A stretch of 64,000 nucleotides of DNA, taken from the NCBI GenBank assembly GCA_902479065.1, contig CABSNM010000005.1, positions 1 through 64,000 on the forward strand, in the 5' to 3' direction. This document shows positions 8,269-17,748 of this stretch, one piece after another. The DNA comes from an uncultured Collinsella sp. (GTDB taxonomy: Bacteria; Actinomycetota; Coriobacteriia; Coriobacteriales; Coriobacteriaceae). A model generated the notes under the pieces. That model did not search any database. It was not told where the DNA came from and saw nothing but the letters and a program-made list of their open reading frames with translations. Numbering within the stretch: the stretch's first letter is position 1; the number at the start of each line of letters is the position of its first letter. The translations under genes and the position numbers were made by a program.

Positions 8269-10911
8269 ATGTTAGACCGTTTTACCGATCGTGCGCGTAA
8301 GGTCATGTCCATGGCCAAGCAAGAAGCGCTCGATCTTCATTCAAATAAGGTGGGCACCGAGCACCTGCTGCTCGCGCTTGCCAAGGAGGACGAGGGCATT
8401 GCCGCCGAGGCGCTGCGTTCGCTCGACATCTCCTACGATGACATCATGGATACTCTCAAAGAGGTCCAGACCACGGTTCCCGAGCCCAGTGAGGAGACCG
8501 AGGCGGCCAAGCTCGCCTTTACGCCGCTCGTCATTAGCGTGATGGAGCGTTCATTCCGCGTGGCGCGCGAGAACAACCAGACCTACGTGTCGACCGAGCA
8601 CTTGCTGATCGGCATCGTCGAAGAGGGCAACGGCATGGCCATGGACATCCTCATGCGCCTGGGTGTGTCGTCCGCCTCCATCAAAAAGGCTATCGAGAAA
8701 CTCACCGCCAAGGACCAGGACAAGAAGCGTCCGCTCGCCGGCGCCGGTGCTGGTCGTCCCGGTGCGGGCCTGCCGTTCTTTAGCGGCTCGGATACCTCTC
8801 AGCAAAAGGGGGGTGGCACCGATACGCTTAAGCAGTTCGCGACCAACCTCACGCAGAAGGCGCGCGACGGCGAGCTCGACCCTGTAATTGGTCGCGAAAA
8901 GGAAGTCCAGCGCATGATGGAAATTCTTTCGCGTCGCACCAAGAACAACCCGCTTATCCTGGGTGACCCCGGCGTGGGCAAGACGGCCATCGTCGAGGGC
9001 CTGGCGCAGCAGATCGCTGCCGGCAACGTGCCCGAAAACCTTATGAACCAGAACATCTGGACGCTCGACCTGCCGGGCCTCGTTGCGGGCGCCAAGTATC
9101 GCGGTGAGTTTGAGGAGCGCCTCAAGAACGTGATCCAGGAGGCCACCGAGGCTGACGACGTCATCCTGTTTATTGACGAGATGCACACCATCATCGGTGC
9201 CGGTTCTGCCGAGGGCTCCATCGACGCGAGCTCCATGCTCAAGCCCGTGCTCGCGCGCGGTGCCTTCCAGATTATCGGCGCCACCACGGCCGAGGAATTC
9301 CGCAAGTACCTCACCAAGGACCCGGCCTTCGAGCGTCGCTTCCAGACCATCGATGTCGAGGAGCCGAGCGTCGAGGACACGGTCAAGATCCTGACCGCGC
9401 TCAAGCCGCGCTACGAGGAGCACCACCATGTGCGCTATACGCAGGGTGCTATCGAGGCCGCCGCGAACCTCTCCGACCGCTATATCCAGGATCGCTTCCT
9501 GCCCGATAAGGCCATCGACCTCATTGACGAGGCCGGCGCCCGCGCCCGCATCGCCGCGAATTGTGCACCCGAGCCGGTGCGCGAGGCCGAGCATCGCGTG
9601 GAGGAGCTCAAGGCTGCCGCGCAGGAGGCCACCGAGAGCGACGACATGAACAAGGCCGCTGAGATCACCGAGCAGCAGAAGGCCGCCGAGATTGAGCTCG
9701 CCGAGGCCAAGGCCGCCTGGACCGCCGAGCTCGACGCCAGCCCGCTCACCATCGACGTCGCCCAGATTGCCGACATCGTGTCCGTGACCTCTGGCGTGCC
9801 GGTTTCCTCGCTCACCGAGAGCGAGAGCCGGCGCCTGCTGCAGACCGAAAGCGTGCTCAAGACGCGCATCATCGGCCAGGATGAGGCAGTCGAGGCCGTC
9901 GCCAAGGCCGTGCGCCGCAGCCGCTCGCCGCTCAAGGACCCGCGTCGTCCCGGTGGCAGCTTTATCTTCCTTGGTCCCACCGGCACAGGCAAGACCGAGC
10001 TCGCCAAGACGCTCGCCGAGTACCTCTTTGGCAGCAAGGACGCGCTCATCAGCTTCGATATGTCCGAGTTCGGCAGTGAGTTCGAGGTCTCCAAGCTCAT
10101 CGGTAGCCCTCCGGGTTACGTGGGCCACGACGAGGGCGGTCAGCTTACCAAGGCCGTTCGTCGTCACCCGTACTCGGTCGTGCTGTTCGACGAGATCGAG
10201 AAGGCGCACCCCGACATCTTCAACATCTTGTTGCAGGTGCTGGAGGAGGGCCGCCTGACCGATAGCCAGGGCAAGACGGTCGACTTCCGCAACACCGTGA
10301 TCATCATGACATCCAACGTGGGCGCCCGCGAGATCGCGCAGGATGCGAGCGTCGGTTTTGGCACCACCGGTGAGCAGGGTCTCACGTCGAGCGAGATTCG
10401 CGGCCGCGCGATGGGCGAGCTCAAGCGCCTGTTCCGCCCTGAGCTGCTCAACCGTATCGACGACATTGTGGTGTTCCAGAAGCTCTCGGGCGAGAATCTC
10501 ACCAAGATCGCGCACCTGCTGGTGGACGACCTGCGTCAGCGTTTGATTGCCAACGGCATGAACATCAAGCTCACCGATGCGGCCTATGACAAGATCGTGG
10601 CCGAGGGCACCGACCTCACCAACGGTGCGCGTCCGCTGCGCCGTGCCATCCAAAAGCTTATCGAGGACCCGCTGTCCGAGGAGCTTCTGGCCGGCGAGTG
10701 GGGCGAGGGCGATACCGTCCTGTGCGACGTGGCCGATGGCAAGTTTGTCTTTAGCCACGGCACGGGCGAGATCCCGGCACCGCGTCCGGCGGGCACGCTC
10801 GGTGGCGATACCGCTCCGGCGGCACCGCACACCGGCAACGCCGCGCCCGTGAGCGGCGGCGTGACCTCGGGCCCCGGCGGCATGATGCAAGCCGGCTCTG
10901 GCGCGCTGTAG
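8269..10911 (+). CDS. clpC: ATP-dependent Clp protease ATP-binding subunit ClpC
   Basis: ClpC is an AAA+ unfoldase that feeds proteins to ClpP in the cytoplasm. The 880-residue product shows the double Clp_N repeat (about residues 1-145), the first AAA module (Walker A GDPGVGKT near residue 231, then LFIDEMH), a coiled linker with a UVR-like stretch (about residues 440-485), and the second AAA module (GPTGTGKT near residue 569, [13 protein letters not shown]). The tail after residue 830 is rich in Gly, Ala and Pro and looks disordered. The start MLDRFTDRA follows AGAGGAAC; the in-frame ATG at 8191 would include the leader hairpin and has no RBS. It is a single-gene unit closed by the terminator at 10938. 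No CtsR, McsA or McsB is next to it, unlike in Bacillus. Confidence 0.95.
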   Translation: MLDRFTDRARKVMSMAKQEALDLHSNKVGTEHLLLALAKEDEGIAAEALRSLDISYDDIMDTLKEVQTTVPEPSEETEAAKLAFTPLVISVMERSFRVARENNQTYVSTEHLLIGIVEEGNGMAMDILMRLGVSSASIKKAIEKLTAKDQDKKRPLAGAGAGRPGAGLPFFSGSDTSQQKGGGTDTLKQFATNLTQKARDGELDPVIGREKEVQRMMEILSRRTKNNPLILGDPGVGKTAIVEGLAQQIAAGNVPENLMNQNIWTLDLPGLVAGAKYRGEFEERLKNVIQEATEADDVILFIDEMHTIIGAGSAEGSIDASSMLKPVLARGAFQIIGATTAEEFRKYLTKDPAFERRFQTIDVEEPSVEDTVKILTALKPRYEEHHHVRYTQGAIEAAANLSDRYIQDRFLPDKAIDLIDEAGARARIAANCAPEPVREAEHRVEELKAAAQEATESDDMNKAAEITEQQKAAEIELAEAKAAWTAELDASPLTIDVAQIADIVSVTSGVPVSSLTESESRRLLQTESVLKTRIIGQDEAVEAVAKAVRRSRSPLKDPRRPGGSFIFLGPTGTGKTELAKTLAEYLFGSKDALISFDMSEFGSEFEVSKLIGSPPGYVGHDEGGQLTKAVRRHPYSVVLFDEIEKAHPDIFNILLQVLEEGRLTDSQGKTVDFRNTVIIMTSNVGAREIAQDASVGFGTTGEQGLTSSEIRGRAMGELKRLFRPELLNRIDDIVVFQKLSGENLTKIAHLLVDDLRQRLIANGMNIKLTDAAYDKIVAEGTDLTNGARPLRRAIQKLIEDPLSEELLAGEWGEGDTVLCDVADGKFVFSHGTGEIPAPRPAGTLGGDTAPAAPHTGNAAPVSGGVTSGPGGMMQAGSGAL

Positions 10912-10937
10912 GGCGTGGCGACAATTTGATACGCGCA

Positions 10938-10970
10938 ATCGAGGCGCTCCGGAAAGGGCGCCTCGATTTG
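10938..10970 (+). terminator. Terminator after clpC
   Basis: ATCGAGGCGC pairs perfectly with GCGCCTCGAT around a 10-base loop, followed by a short T-rich run (TTTG). No gene is seen between this and pepD. Confidence 0.65.
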
Positions 10971-11125
10971 TAGAGCTGCGGAAGTTGTGACCGTTACGCT
11001 ATGCGGTCCACCGTTAGCCGATGATGCGAGGGCGCTCGGCGTTTTCGACTGGTTTATGCACGTAAAGTCTGGGAATATACAAGTCGCATGTCTTACTGTC
11101 TAACCAGTTGCGCCAAGGAGGCACC

Positions 11126-12583
11126 ATGGACTACAAGATTACCGGCTACGAGCCCGCTCAGCTGTTCCATTTCTTTGAGGAGGTCAGCGCGATCCCCCGT
11201 GGGTCTGGCAACGAGAAGGGCATCAGCGATTTCCTGGTCGCGTTTGCCAAGGAGCGCGGTCTCGATGTGTATCAGGACGAGGTCTACAACGTCATCATTC
11301 GCAAGCCCGCATCTGCCGGCGCCGAGAATGCCCCGACCGTGATGCTGCAGGGCCACATCGACATGGTGTGCGACAAGTTGGGCTCCGTTGAGCACGACTT
11401 TACGACTGATGGTATCGACCTGGTCGTCAAGGACGGCGTCCTCACCGCTAACGGCACCACTCTGGGCGCCGACAACGGTATTGCCGTCGCTCTGATGCTC
11501 ACTGTTCTCGATGACGATTCGGTCGCTCACCCCGCCCTCGAGTGCGTATTCACCACCGACGAGGAGACTGGCCTGGTCGGCGCCGAGACGCTCGACAAGT
11601 CCCAGATTAGCGCCCGCACCATGATTAACCTTGACTCCGAGGAAGAGGGCGTTGCTACCGTCAGCTGCGCCGGCGGTGTCGTCGTTACCTACACCTGCCC
11701 CATCGTGCGCGAGCACAAGACCGGTAGTACCCTCACGCTCGACATCTCCGGCCTGCTGGGCGGTCACTCCGGCAGCGATATCAACCTGGAGCGCGGCAAC
11801 GGCAACCTCATCATGGCCCGCATCATCGACCGCCTGATGGTCGCTGGCGAGCCCGCCATCGTCAGCTTTAACGGCGGCACTAAGGACAACGCCATCAACC
11901 GTGAGTGCAAGGCTGTTCTGGTCTACGCCGATCACGCTGCCGCCGAGGCCGCGGCCGAGATCGCCCGTGGCATCATCGCCGACGTTACTGCCGAGCTCGA
12001 GGTCTTCGACCCCGGCTTTACCTGCACAGTTGAGATTGCCGACAACACTGAGGTCGAGGCCATGGACCAGAAGTCCGCGCTTGCCCTCATCCGCGCCCTG
12101 CGTCTTGCCCCCAACGGTGTGATCCGCCGCAACGTCGCCACCGACGGCTCCGTCGAGGTTTCCTCCAACATCGGCGTGGTTGCCACCTCTGACGACCAAG
12201 TCAAGATCATGCTGTCCCCGCGCTCCTCGATCACCTCGCTGCAGAACGAGTTCAAGGACCGCCTGCAGACGCTGGCCGATGTCCTGGGCTTCGACGCCAA
12301 GTTCGAGTTCGAGTATCCCGGCTGGAGCTATGCCGAGCATTCGCCGGTCCGCGACGTCTGTGTCGAGAGCTATCGCGAGCTCTTTGGCTCCGAGCTGCGC
12401 ATCGAGTCCATTCACGCCGGCCTTGAGTGCGGCCTGTTTGCCGAGGCCCTGCACGGCCTGGACGCCATCGCCGTGGGCCCGACGCTCTCCGATGTCCACA
12501 CCCCGGACGAGAGCATGGAGCTCGCTTCTGCCGAGCGCTTCTACGAGCTGCTCATCGACGTCCTCAAGCGCCTCGCTGCGTAA
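11126..12583 (+). CDS. pepD: Aminoacyl-histidine dipeptidase (PepD, M20 family)
   Basis: PepD is a cytoplasmic zinc dipeptidase that cleaves Xaa-His and other dipeptides. The 485-residue protein carries the M20 metal-ligand series in order: LQGHIDMVCDK (His near residue 77), GADNGIAVA (Asp), TTDEETGLVGA (Glu pair) and a C-terminal His in LSDVHTPDE. The lid domain lies in the middle (about residues 180-380). The start MDYKITG is set by AAGGAGG at 11114-11120; the in-frame ATG at 11108 lies before that site and was not used. The gene is alone between the clpC terminator and a strong two-way terminator, so it is probably a single-gene unit. Confidence 0.93.
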   Translation: MDYKITGYEPAQLFHFFEEVSAIPRGSGNEKGISDFLVAFAKERGLDVYQDEVYNVIIRKPASAGAENAPTVMLQGHIDMVCDKLGSVEHDFTTDGIDLVVKDGVLTANGTTLGADNGIAVALMLTVLDDDSVAHPALECVFTTDEETGLVGAETLDKSQISARTMINLDSEEEGVATVSCAGGVVVTYTCPIVREHKTGSTLTLDISGLLGGHSGSDINLERGNGNLIMARIIDRLMVAGEPAIVSFNGGTKDNAINRECKAVLVYADHAAAEAAAEIARGIIADVTAELEVFDPGFTCTVEIADNTEVEAMDQKSALALIRALRLAPNGVIRRNVATDGSVEVSSNIGVVATSDDQVKIMLSPRSSITSLQNEFKDRLQTLADVLGFDAKFEFEYPGWSYAEHSPVRDVCVESYRELFGSELRIESIHAGLECGLFAEALHGLDAIAVGPTLSDVHTPDESMELASAERFYELLIDVLKRLAA

Positions 12584-12640
12584 AGGTTGCGCTAGCAGCA
12601 GTCCGAGCCACGTGCTGGTGGATTGCAAATGACATTGCGT

Positions 12641-12685
12641 GAGGGGGCACCCGAGCTTTTGCGACGGGTGCCCCCTCTCTTCTTT
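12641..12685. terminator. Strong terminator between convergent pepD and hipA
   Basis: GAGGGGGCACCCG pairs perfectly with CGGGTGCCCCCTC around an 11-base loop and is followed by TCTTCTTTT on the plus strand. It most clearly ends pepD and may also slow transcription from hipA. Confidence 0.85.
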
Positions 12686-12709
12686 TGGGAAATGGGAGAT
12701 TACGGACAC

Positions 12710-14014
12710 CTAGCCCATATCCGCCTTGATGAGGTCGAGGGTGCGCTGGCAGTTTTCGCGGACGGGGCCGAGCATATGCTCGCGCAGGTCCGCCATGCCG
12801 GGCAGGTCGGCGTATTCGTCCATGACCTCTTCCATGCAAATGGGTACCTCGTAGGCGAGGTCCATCATGGTCGCAAAGCAAAACTTCTCGGATAGCCCGG
12901 CATCGGTAAGCGCCGCCTCCAGCGCGGGATCGCCCATACCGTGGTATCGGCGGATAGCGCCTGGACCGATTCGCCCCACACGATTTTCGCCGCCAACGCT
13001 CATGGCGAGGCGCGCTTTTCGCCGCATACGTTCGTATGCTAAGCCCGATGCGACATCGTACATGGGTGCGAGCGCCGCGTTTGTGCCTTTGCCTAGGATG
13101 AGCGAGTAGTTTTTAGCGTGTGCGTCAGGCGCTCCGATAATGGCGTTATAGAACAACATATAGGTAAAAAGCACAAGATTCATGTGGTGGGGGACTGTGT
13201 TAATCAGTCGTTCTTGGATGTCTCGTGTAGTTGGTCCTCCGTCGGCGGTGTATTTCTGGGTTGGCAATACACCGAGTGCCTGGCAAAAGTCCTCCTGATG
13301 CAGCCTTTCGATATTTCCGCTGCTATTGACCATTCTGTCGTACCGTTCAACGACGAGCGCAGCTTCGTCTTCAAATGTGCAATAGGAGACGTTGGCCGTT
13401 GGAATGCCAACACGCCGAGCTGTTTTCATGCAGACGAATTCGTTTAAGGCCTGATGTTTGAACCCAACGACACCATTTTTGAAGATATGGGTAGTGGGGG
13501 ATGACCCTAGACATTCGCACCATTGTCCATCATGCCAAGCTAGTGCAAATTTGCCTTGGTTGCCGCCCAGGGACCAGCTTTCGTTGGAGCCCATCCATGT
13601 CTCTCTTTCGTCATCGCGAATTGCTTTGAGCTTGTGAGCGATTTGAGAATTGGTAAGCGGGCGGTATGCTGAGACCCTGCCGTGGGCGGCATCTAATTGA
13701 TCGGCTCGACAAAACTGAACGGCCCCCGCGCAGTCAAGACCGATATGGCACAAGAGGGCGACGGGGTTGTTGGATGCAACGTCATGCTCGGCGGCAATAG
13801 CGCGACGCTGCTCTTGGCTGTCGGGCAAAAGGCCAAATAGGAACGGACGGACGATGTTATGGCCATATGTGCGATTGGAAAGCGGCATTGTTAACGATAG
13901 CGGTGCTCCGCGATAGGTTGGGGCGTATACAAAGCTGCAGAGTCCATGCTCGTCTTGCCGGAGAGTGCCGGCGATTTCGCCACAAATGAGGGTCGCAAGC
14001 TCCATTTCTGCCAT
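12710..14014 (-). CDS. hipA: HipA-type serine/threonine kinase toxin
   Basis: HipA toxins phosphorylate a tRNA synthetase and stop growth; HipB neutralises them. The 434-residue protein has an N-terminal HipA_N part (about residues 1-100, with FLFGLLPDSQEQR), a glycine-rich ATP-site loop (SLGGNQGKFALA) and the catalytic block IGAPDAHAKNYSLI, followed by the metal-site Asp in MYDVASGL. All the expected kinase residues are visible, so it should be active. It starts at the base after the stop codon of the hipB-like gene; an alternative start three codons later is possible. GC looks lower than in its neighbours, in keeping with a mobile toxin-antitoxin module. The target is not shown by the sequence. 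Confidence 0.88.
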   Translation of the reverse strand: MAEMELATLICGEIAGTLRQDEHGLCSFVYAPTYRGAPLSLTMPLSNRTYGHNIVRPFLFGLLPDSQEQRRAIAAEHDVASNNPVALLCHIGLDCAGAVQFCRADQLDAAHGRVSAYRPLTNSQIAHKLKAIRDDERETWMGSNESWSLGGNQGKFALAWHDGQWCECLGSSPTTHIFKNGVVGFKHQALNEFVCMKTARRVGIPTANVSYCTFEDEAALVVERYDRMVNSSGNIERLHQEDFCQALGVLPTQKYTADGGPTTRDIQERLINTVPHHMNLVLFTYMLFYNAIIGAPDAHAKNYSLILGKGTNAALAPMYDVASGLAYERMRRKARLAMSVGGENRVGRIGPGAIRRYHGMGDPALEAALTDAGLSEKFCFATMMDLAYEVPICMEEVMDEYADLPGMADLREHMLGPVRENCQRTLDLIKADMG

Positions 14015-14446
14015 TTATTTCACAACCTTACAGCCAAAGGAGAGGTCTGAAGTGCCGGAAAGGCCTTGCTCGGCTGCGATTTGGGCCAGCAAGGCACCAT
14101 AGAAAGCTGGCGTTCCTTGTCGAGCGGGTCGTCTGCCTACGCTTGGCTTTGGCAGGGCATTCGAGTTCGCGATAGGGAGGTCCGCTATCGTCATCGGATG
14201 TTCGGAGGGCGATGCGATGGAGTCGTTATCGCTTTGCGCAAAGAGACCTATGCCGAGTGCGTTAAAGACGGTCAACAGCTTGTCGAGCCGAATGCCCGTG
14301 GCATCTCCCAGCTCGAGCGATGCGAGCAGGCGCTCCGAAACACCGGCTTTTTTAGCGAGCGCCGCACGGGTGATTCCCTGCGCCTCGCGTGCCTGGCGCA
14401 CGTAGATGCCAGCTTGGCGCGGTGTGGTGATGGGAAGGGTATCCAC
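14015..14446 (-). CDS. hipB: HipB-type antitoxin, XRE-family DNA-binding protein
   Basis: The 143-residue protein has one XRE helix-turn-helix (about residues 12-67, with GITRAALAKKAGVSERLLASLELG) and a longer C-terminal tail than E. coli HipB, with a Ser/Pro-rich linker around residues 75-115. It lies directly upstream of the HipA gene, stop and start touching, and downstream of a long perfect inverted repeat that should be its operator. By family rule it would bind HipA and repress the operon. The extra tail could reach HipA or another partner. The start is set by GGAGATC just upstream. Confidence 0.85.
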   Translation of the reverse strand: MDTLPITTPRQAGIYVRQAREAQGITRAALAKKAGVSERLLASLELGDATGIRLDKLLTVFNALGIGLFAQSDNDSIASPSEHPMTIADLPIANSNALPKPSVGRRPARQGTPAFYGALLAQIAAEQGLSGTSDLSFGCKVVK

Positions 14447-14461
14447 GGCGATCTCCTAACG

Positions 14462-14502
14462 TGCAGACTTTTGCATATTAGTATGACATGCAAAAGTCTG
14501 CA
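14462..14502. promoter_or_regulatory. HipB operator: long perfect inverted repeat
   Basis: TGCAGACTTTTGCAT (14462-14476) and ATGCAAAAGTCTGCA (14488-14502) are perfect 15-base arms with an 11-base AT-rich spacer, 16 bases before the hipB start. Placement and symmetry point to autoregulation by a HipB dimer or tetramer. The spacer and inner arms may also hold the -10 box of the minus-strand promoter. Confidence 0.75.
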
Positions 14503-14539
14503 TGAGGCCTCATCCGGACGTTTAGTTTTGAAGGGTGTT

Positions 14540-15118
14540 TTACAGCGCCAAAATCCCCAGATGCTCCAGCAAAATCTTGAGGCCGATGAGGACGAGCACG
14601 ACGCCACCCACGATGGTGGCGGGCTTTTCGTAGCGCGCACCAAAGGTGTGGCCGATCGCCACGCCGGCGACGGAGAAGATAAACGTTGTGACGCCGATAA
14701 GCGATACAGCGGGAACGATGTAAACCGAGAGCGCAGCAAATGAGATGCCCACGGCCAGGGCGTCGATTGAGGTGGCGATGGCGAGGATCAGGTACTCGCC
14801 CAGGTCAATCTTTTCGGCATCCTTGCCGTCGCCTTCATCCTCGTCCTCGGTAAAGGCTTCCCACAGCATTTTGCCGCCGATAAAGGCCAATAGGATAAAG
14901 GCGATCCAATGGTCGATGGGTCCGATGGTGCCCATGAATTGACTGCCGAGCGCCCATCCGATTACGGGCATGCCGGCCTGAAAGCCGCCAAAGAACAGGC
15001 CGAGCACCACGGCGACTTTAAGGTTGAGCTTCTTCATGCCAAGGCCCTTGCAGATGGAAACGGCAAAGGCGTCCATCGAAAGGCCAACGGCGAGCAACAC
15101 GAGCTCTGCGAGTCCCAT
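14540..15118 (-). CDS. mntP: Manganese efflux pump MntP
   Basis: MntP exports Mn2+ through the cytoplasmic membrane. The 192-residue protein has six hydrophobic segments in two similar halves. The first carries GLSMDAFAVSICKG and the second TSIDALAVGISFA, the repeated Asp motifs typical of the family. An acidic cytoplasmic loop (EDEDEGDGKDAEKID) lies between the halves. The start MGLAELVLL has GAGAGGAAG upstream; a longer reading frame extends upstream into the riboswitch and was rejected. The preceding leader is a Mn2+ riboswitch, which supports the function strongly. Confidence 0.93.
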   Translation of the reverse strand: MGLAELVLLAVGLSMDAFAVSICKGLGMKKLNLKVAVVLGLFFGGFQAGMPVIGWALGSQFMGTIGPIDHWIAFILLAFIGGKMLWEAFTEDEDEGDGKDAEKIDLGEYLILAIATSIDALAVGISFAALSVYIVPAVSLIGVTTFIFSVAGVAIGHTFGARYEKPATIVGGVVLVLIGLKILLEHLGILAL

Positions 15119-15171
15119 AGTCTGGCTTCCTCTCTGCGGGCGGGCCCGCGTGTACCTCTTGGGGGAGTAAC

Positions 15172-15215
15172 AAAAAAGACCCGTGGCGTACGCGTTGCGC
15201 GCACAGCCACGAGTC
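15172..15215 (-). terminator. Riboswitch terminator
   Basis: On the minus strand GACTCGTGGC (15215-15206) pairs with GCCACGGGTC (15187-15178), with one G-T pair, and runs straight into TTTTTT (15177-15172). It shares its first arm with the conserved 3' strand of the aptamer. Positions 15306-15465 hold the back-to-back promoters of mntP and disA; I could not fix their boxes. Confidence 0.88.
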
Positions 15216-15305
15216 TCGTTCATTAAGGCAAGCCAGGCCGCATCGGCCAGTGTGTTGACTTGCCGCGCCACCGGAGGCGAACCCGATCACGCGACTACTC
15301 CCTCA
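15172..15305 (-). ncRNA. Manganese riboswitch (yybP-ykoY type) controlling mntP
   Basis: On the minus strand the leader begins with GAGGGAGTAG (15305-15296) and ends the aptamer with AATGAACGAGACT (about 15224-15212). These are the two conserved strands that form the Mn2+ site in the yybP-ykoY family. The 3' aptamer strand GACTCG is also the 5' arm of an intrinsic terminator, the usual ON-switch layout: Mn2+ binding should keep the terminator from forming. MntP export genes are the classic target. Further down the leader (15169-15163), TACTCCC can pair with GGGAGTA at the start of the aptamer, a possible second control pairing. Confidence 0.9.
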
Positions 15306-15465
15306 TTTATGCGAATCCCGATGCTACCACATAAGCAGCTCATTTGGATTGGGGCTCTCAGCTGTGTTCGCTCATTCTGTAAGCATCGGATTTTGCGGGC
15401 GTCACAGGGGCAAACCGTGAGAAACTTATTGACGTTTATGGAGCGTATACGATGGGAGCGATGCC

Positions 15466-16533
15466 TTGGATAAGAACGAGCTGCAAAAGCGTATGGAACA
15501 GGCTATTCGCCTGACTGCCCCCGGCCAGCCGATCCGCACCGCCCTCGACATGATCATTGCCGGTCACCTGGGCGCCCTTATCTGCGTCGGCGACACCGAA
15601 AACGTGCTCGCCGCCGGTAACGACGGCTTCCCGCTCAACATTTCGTTTACCTCGAACCGCTTGTTCGAGCTTTCCAAGATGGACGGCGCCATCGTTATCG
15701 ATGGCGACCTCACCCAGATCCTGCGCGCCAACTTCCATCTCAATCCCGATCCCTCGCTCGCCACGAGTGAGACGGGCATGCGTCACCGTACTGCCGCTCG
15801 CATGTCGGTGCTCACTGATGCCATCGTGATCTCGGTTTCGGCTCGTCGCGCCGTCGTCAACGTGTACGTTCACGGCAAGAGCTACGAGATCCAGCCCGTC
15901 ACCACCATCATGAGCTCGGTCAACCAGCTCGTCGCCACGCTCCAGACTACCCGTCAGTCGCTCGATCGCTCCCTGCTGCGCCTGACGGCCCTCGAGCTCG
16001 ACGACTACGTCACGCTCGCCGACATTACCGGTATTTTCTCGAGCTTCGAGATCATGCAGCAGGCAAAGACCGAGCTTAAGGATTGCATCGTCAAGCTGGG
16101 TAACCAGGGCAAGCTCGTGCAGATGCAGCTCGAGCAGCTCGCGGGCTCCAGCATGGATACCGAGTACGACCTGATGATCCGCGACTATGCGAGCGATTCC
16201 TCCGAGGCCAACGCCGAGAAGATTCGCGCTGAGCTTGCCCGTATGACGCCCAAGGACTTGTCCGACCCGCAGCATGTGGCGGCAGTTCTGGGCTACGACG
16301 ACCTGGACGAGGACTCCGTCATGACACCGCTGGGCCTGCGCACGCTTTCGCGCGTGTCCGTCGTGCGCGACGGCGTGGCCGAGAAGATCGTCGACGAGTA
16401 CGGCTCGCTGCAGGAGCTCATGGACGACATTAGCGAGGATCCGGAGCGCCTGGGCGACTTTGGCGTCAACAACCCTGCCATTCTTGCGGACTCCCTGTAC
16501 CGCATGAAGGGCACCAAACAGGGGAACGCATAA
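15466..16533 (+). CDS. disA: DNA integrity scanning diadenylate cyclase DisA
   Basis: DisA makes cyclic di-AMP from two ATP and binds branched DNA. The 355-residue protein has the N-terminal DAC domain with the catalytic motifs DGA (residues 73-75) and RHR (106-108), a helical middle (about 150-285) and a C-terminal HhH-like DNA-binding part. The start is TTG at 15466, 8 bases after GGGAG; no ATG in frame has a better site. It heads the operon disA-ispD-ispF-cysS: its stop codon overlaps the ispD start by one base. The same gene order is known from other Gram-positive bacteria. Confidence 0.93.
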   Translation: MDKNELQKRMEQAIRLTAPGQPIRTALDMIIAGHLGALICVGDTENVLAAGNDGFPLNISFTSNRLFELSKMDGAIVIDGDLTQILRANFHLNPDPSLATSETGMRHRTAARMSVLTDAIVISVSARRAVVNVYVHGKSYEIQPVTTIMSSVNQLVATLQTTRQSLDRSLLRLTALELDDYVTLADITGIFSSFEIMQQAKTELKDCIVKLGNQGKLVQMQLEQLAGSSMDTEYDLMIRDYASDSSEANAEKIRAELARMTPKDLSDPQHVAAVLGYDDLDEDSVMTPLGLRTLSRVSVVRDGVAEKIVDEYGSLQELMDDISEDPERLGDFGVNNPAILADSLYRMKGTKQGNA

Positions 16534-17261
16534 TGGCGCCCGTATGCGCCGTGGTCGTTGCCGGCGGCAGCGGCCAGCGCTTTGGAAATCCCGGCGGCAA
16601 GCAGCTCGTTAACGTGGCGGGCCGTCCGCTCATGAGCTGGTCCATCCGCGCGTTCGACCGTAGCGACAAGGTCGGCCACATCGTGGTGGTGTGTCCTGCC
16701 GAGCGCCGTGCCGAGATGCGCCGCCTTGCCATCGACCCGTTTGACTATGACACGCCCATCAGCTTTGCCGATGCCGGCGCGACCCGTCAGGATTCCACCC
16801 GTGCCGGCGTGCATGCGGTTCCGGCGGGTTTCGAATATGTCGCCATCCACGATGGCGCTCGTCCGCTCATTACGACCGAGGCCATCGACCACGCTATCGA
16901 CGTGCTCATGGGTGACCGCTCGCTCGACGGTGTCGTGTGCGGTCAGCCCGCGATCGACACGCTCAAGATCGTCGACGGCTATAATATCGTCGAGACGCCG
17001 CCGCGCGAGCTCTATTGGGCCGCGCAGACGCCGCAGATTTTTAGCGTCGACGCCATGAAGCGCGCTCACGCCGCTGCTATCGCCGAGGGTTTTATCGGTA
17101 CCGACGATTCATCGCTGGTCGAGCGCATGGGTGGGCGCGTCCGCTGCGTCCAGAGCCCGCGCGATAACCTTAAGGTGACGGTGCCCGAGGACCTGCGTCC
17201 CGTAACCGCGATTCTGCTCGGTCGCATGGCCGAGGGAGAGGACCTTCCCCATGTTCAGTAA
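16533..17261 (+). CDS. ispD: 2-C-methyl-D-erythritol 4-phosphate cytidylyltransferase IspD
   Basis: IspD joins CTP and methylerythritol phosphate in the non-mevalonate isoprenoid pathway. The 242-residue protein has the nucleotide loop AGGSGQRFG (residues 10-18) with the following KQ pair, the HDGAR motif in the middle and TDDSSLVE near the C-terminal third. The length is normal for the family. Its ATG overlaps the disA stop codon, and its own end overlaps the ispF start by 11 bases, so the three genes should be translated as a coupled set. The last ten residues extend slightly past the usual end. Confidence 0.93.
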   Translation: MAPVCAVVVAGGSGQRFGNPGGKQLVNVAGRPLMSWSIRAFDRSDKVGHIVVVCPAERRAEMRRLAIDPFDYDTPISFADAGATRQDSTRAGVHAVPAGFEYVAIHDGARPLITTEAIDHAIDVLMGDRSLDGVVCGQPAIDTLKIVDGYNIVETPPRELYWAAQTPQIFSVDAMKRAHAAAIAEGFIGTDDSSLVERMGGRVRCVQSPRDNLKVTVPEDLRPVTAILLGRMAEGEDLPHVQ

Positions 17262-17745
17262 CCTGCGCATTGGCCACGGCTACGACGTCCACCGTTTGGT
17301 GGAGGGGCGTCGATGTATCATCGGCGGGGTCGACATTCCCTACGAGCGCGGCCTGCTGGGTCACTCGGATGCCGATGTGCTCGCGCACGCCTTAGCCGAC
17401 GCCATTCTGGGCGCCTGCCGCGGGGGAGACATCGGCAAGCTATTTCCCGACACCGATCCCGCCTACGAGGGTGCCGATTCGATGGTGCTGCTTGCTCGCG
17501 TGATGGACTATGCGCGTGAGCTGGGCTTTGAGTTTGTCGATGCCGACTGCACCATTGCCTGTCAGCAACCCAAGATCACCCCGCACCGCGATGCCATGCG
17601 CGCCAACCTTGCCCATGCCCTGGGCGTTGACGTCGAAAACGTGGGCGTCGCCGCCACTACGACCGAAAAGCTCGGTTGGGAAGGCCAGGGCGAGGGAATC
17701 GGCGCCTGGGCCGTCTGCCTGCTACAGAAAACCGTTAAGGAGTAA
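17251..17745 (+). CDS. ispF: 2-C-methyl-D-erythritol 2,4-cyclodiphosphate synthase IspF
   Basis: IspF closes the cyclodiphosphate ring two steps after IspD. The 164-residue protein shows the zinc ligands in IGHGYDVHRL (Asp and His, residues 11-13) and LLGHSDADVLAHALADA (the third His), and the DTDP loop. Near the C-terminus TTEKLG marks the CTP-site end. The ATG at 17251 is preceded by GAGGGAGAGG inside ispD. It lies three bases before the cysS start. The pairing with ispD fits the pathway, although ispE, which acts between them, is not here. Confidence 0.95.
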   Translation: MFSNLRIGHGYDVHRLVEGRRCIIGGVDIPYERGLLGHSDADVLAHALADAILGACRGGDIGKLFPDTDPAYEGADSMVLLARVMDYARELGFEFVDADCTIACQQPKITPHRDAMRANLAHALGVDVENVGVAATTTEKLGWEGQGEGIGAWAVCLLQKTVKE

Positions 17746-17748
17746 CGA

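Noticed and set aside
8551..10938. Minus-strand frame of about 800 codons across clpC
   Set aside because: Antisense shadow; clpC is certain and the shadow has no start signals.
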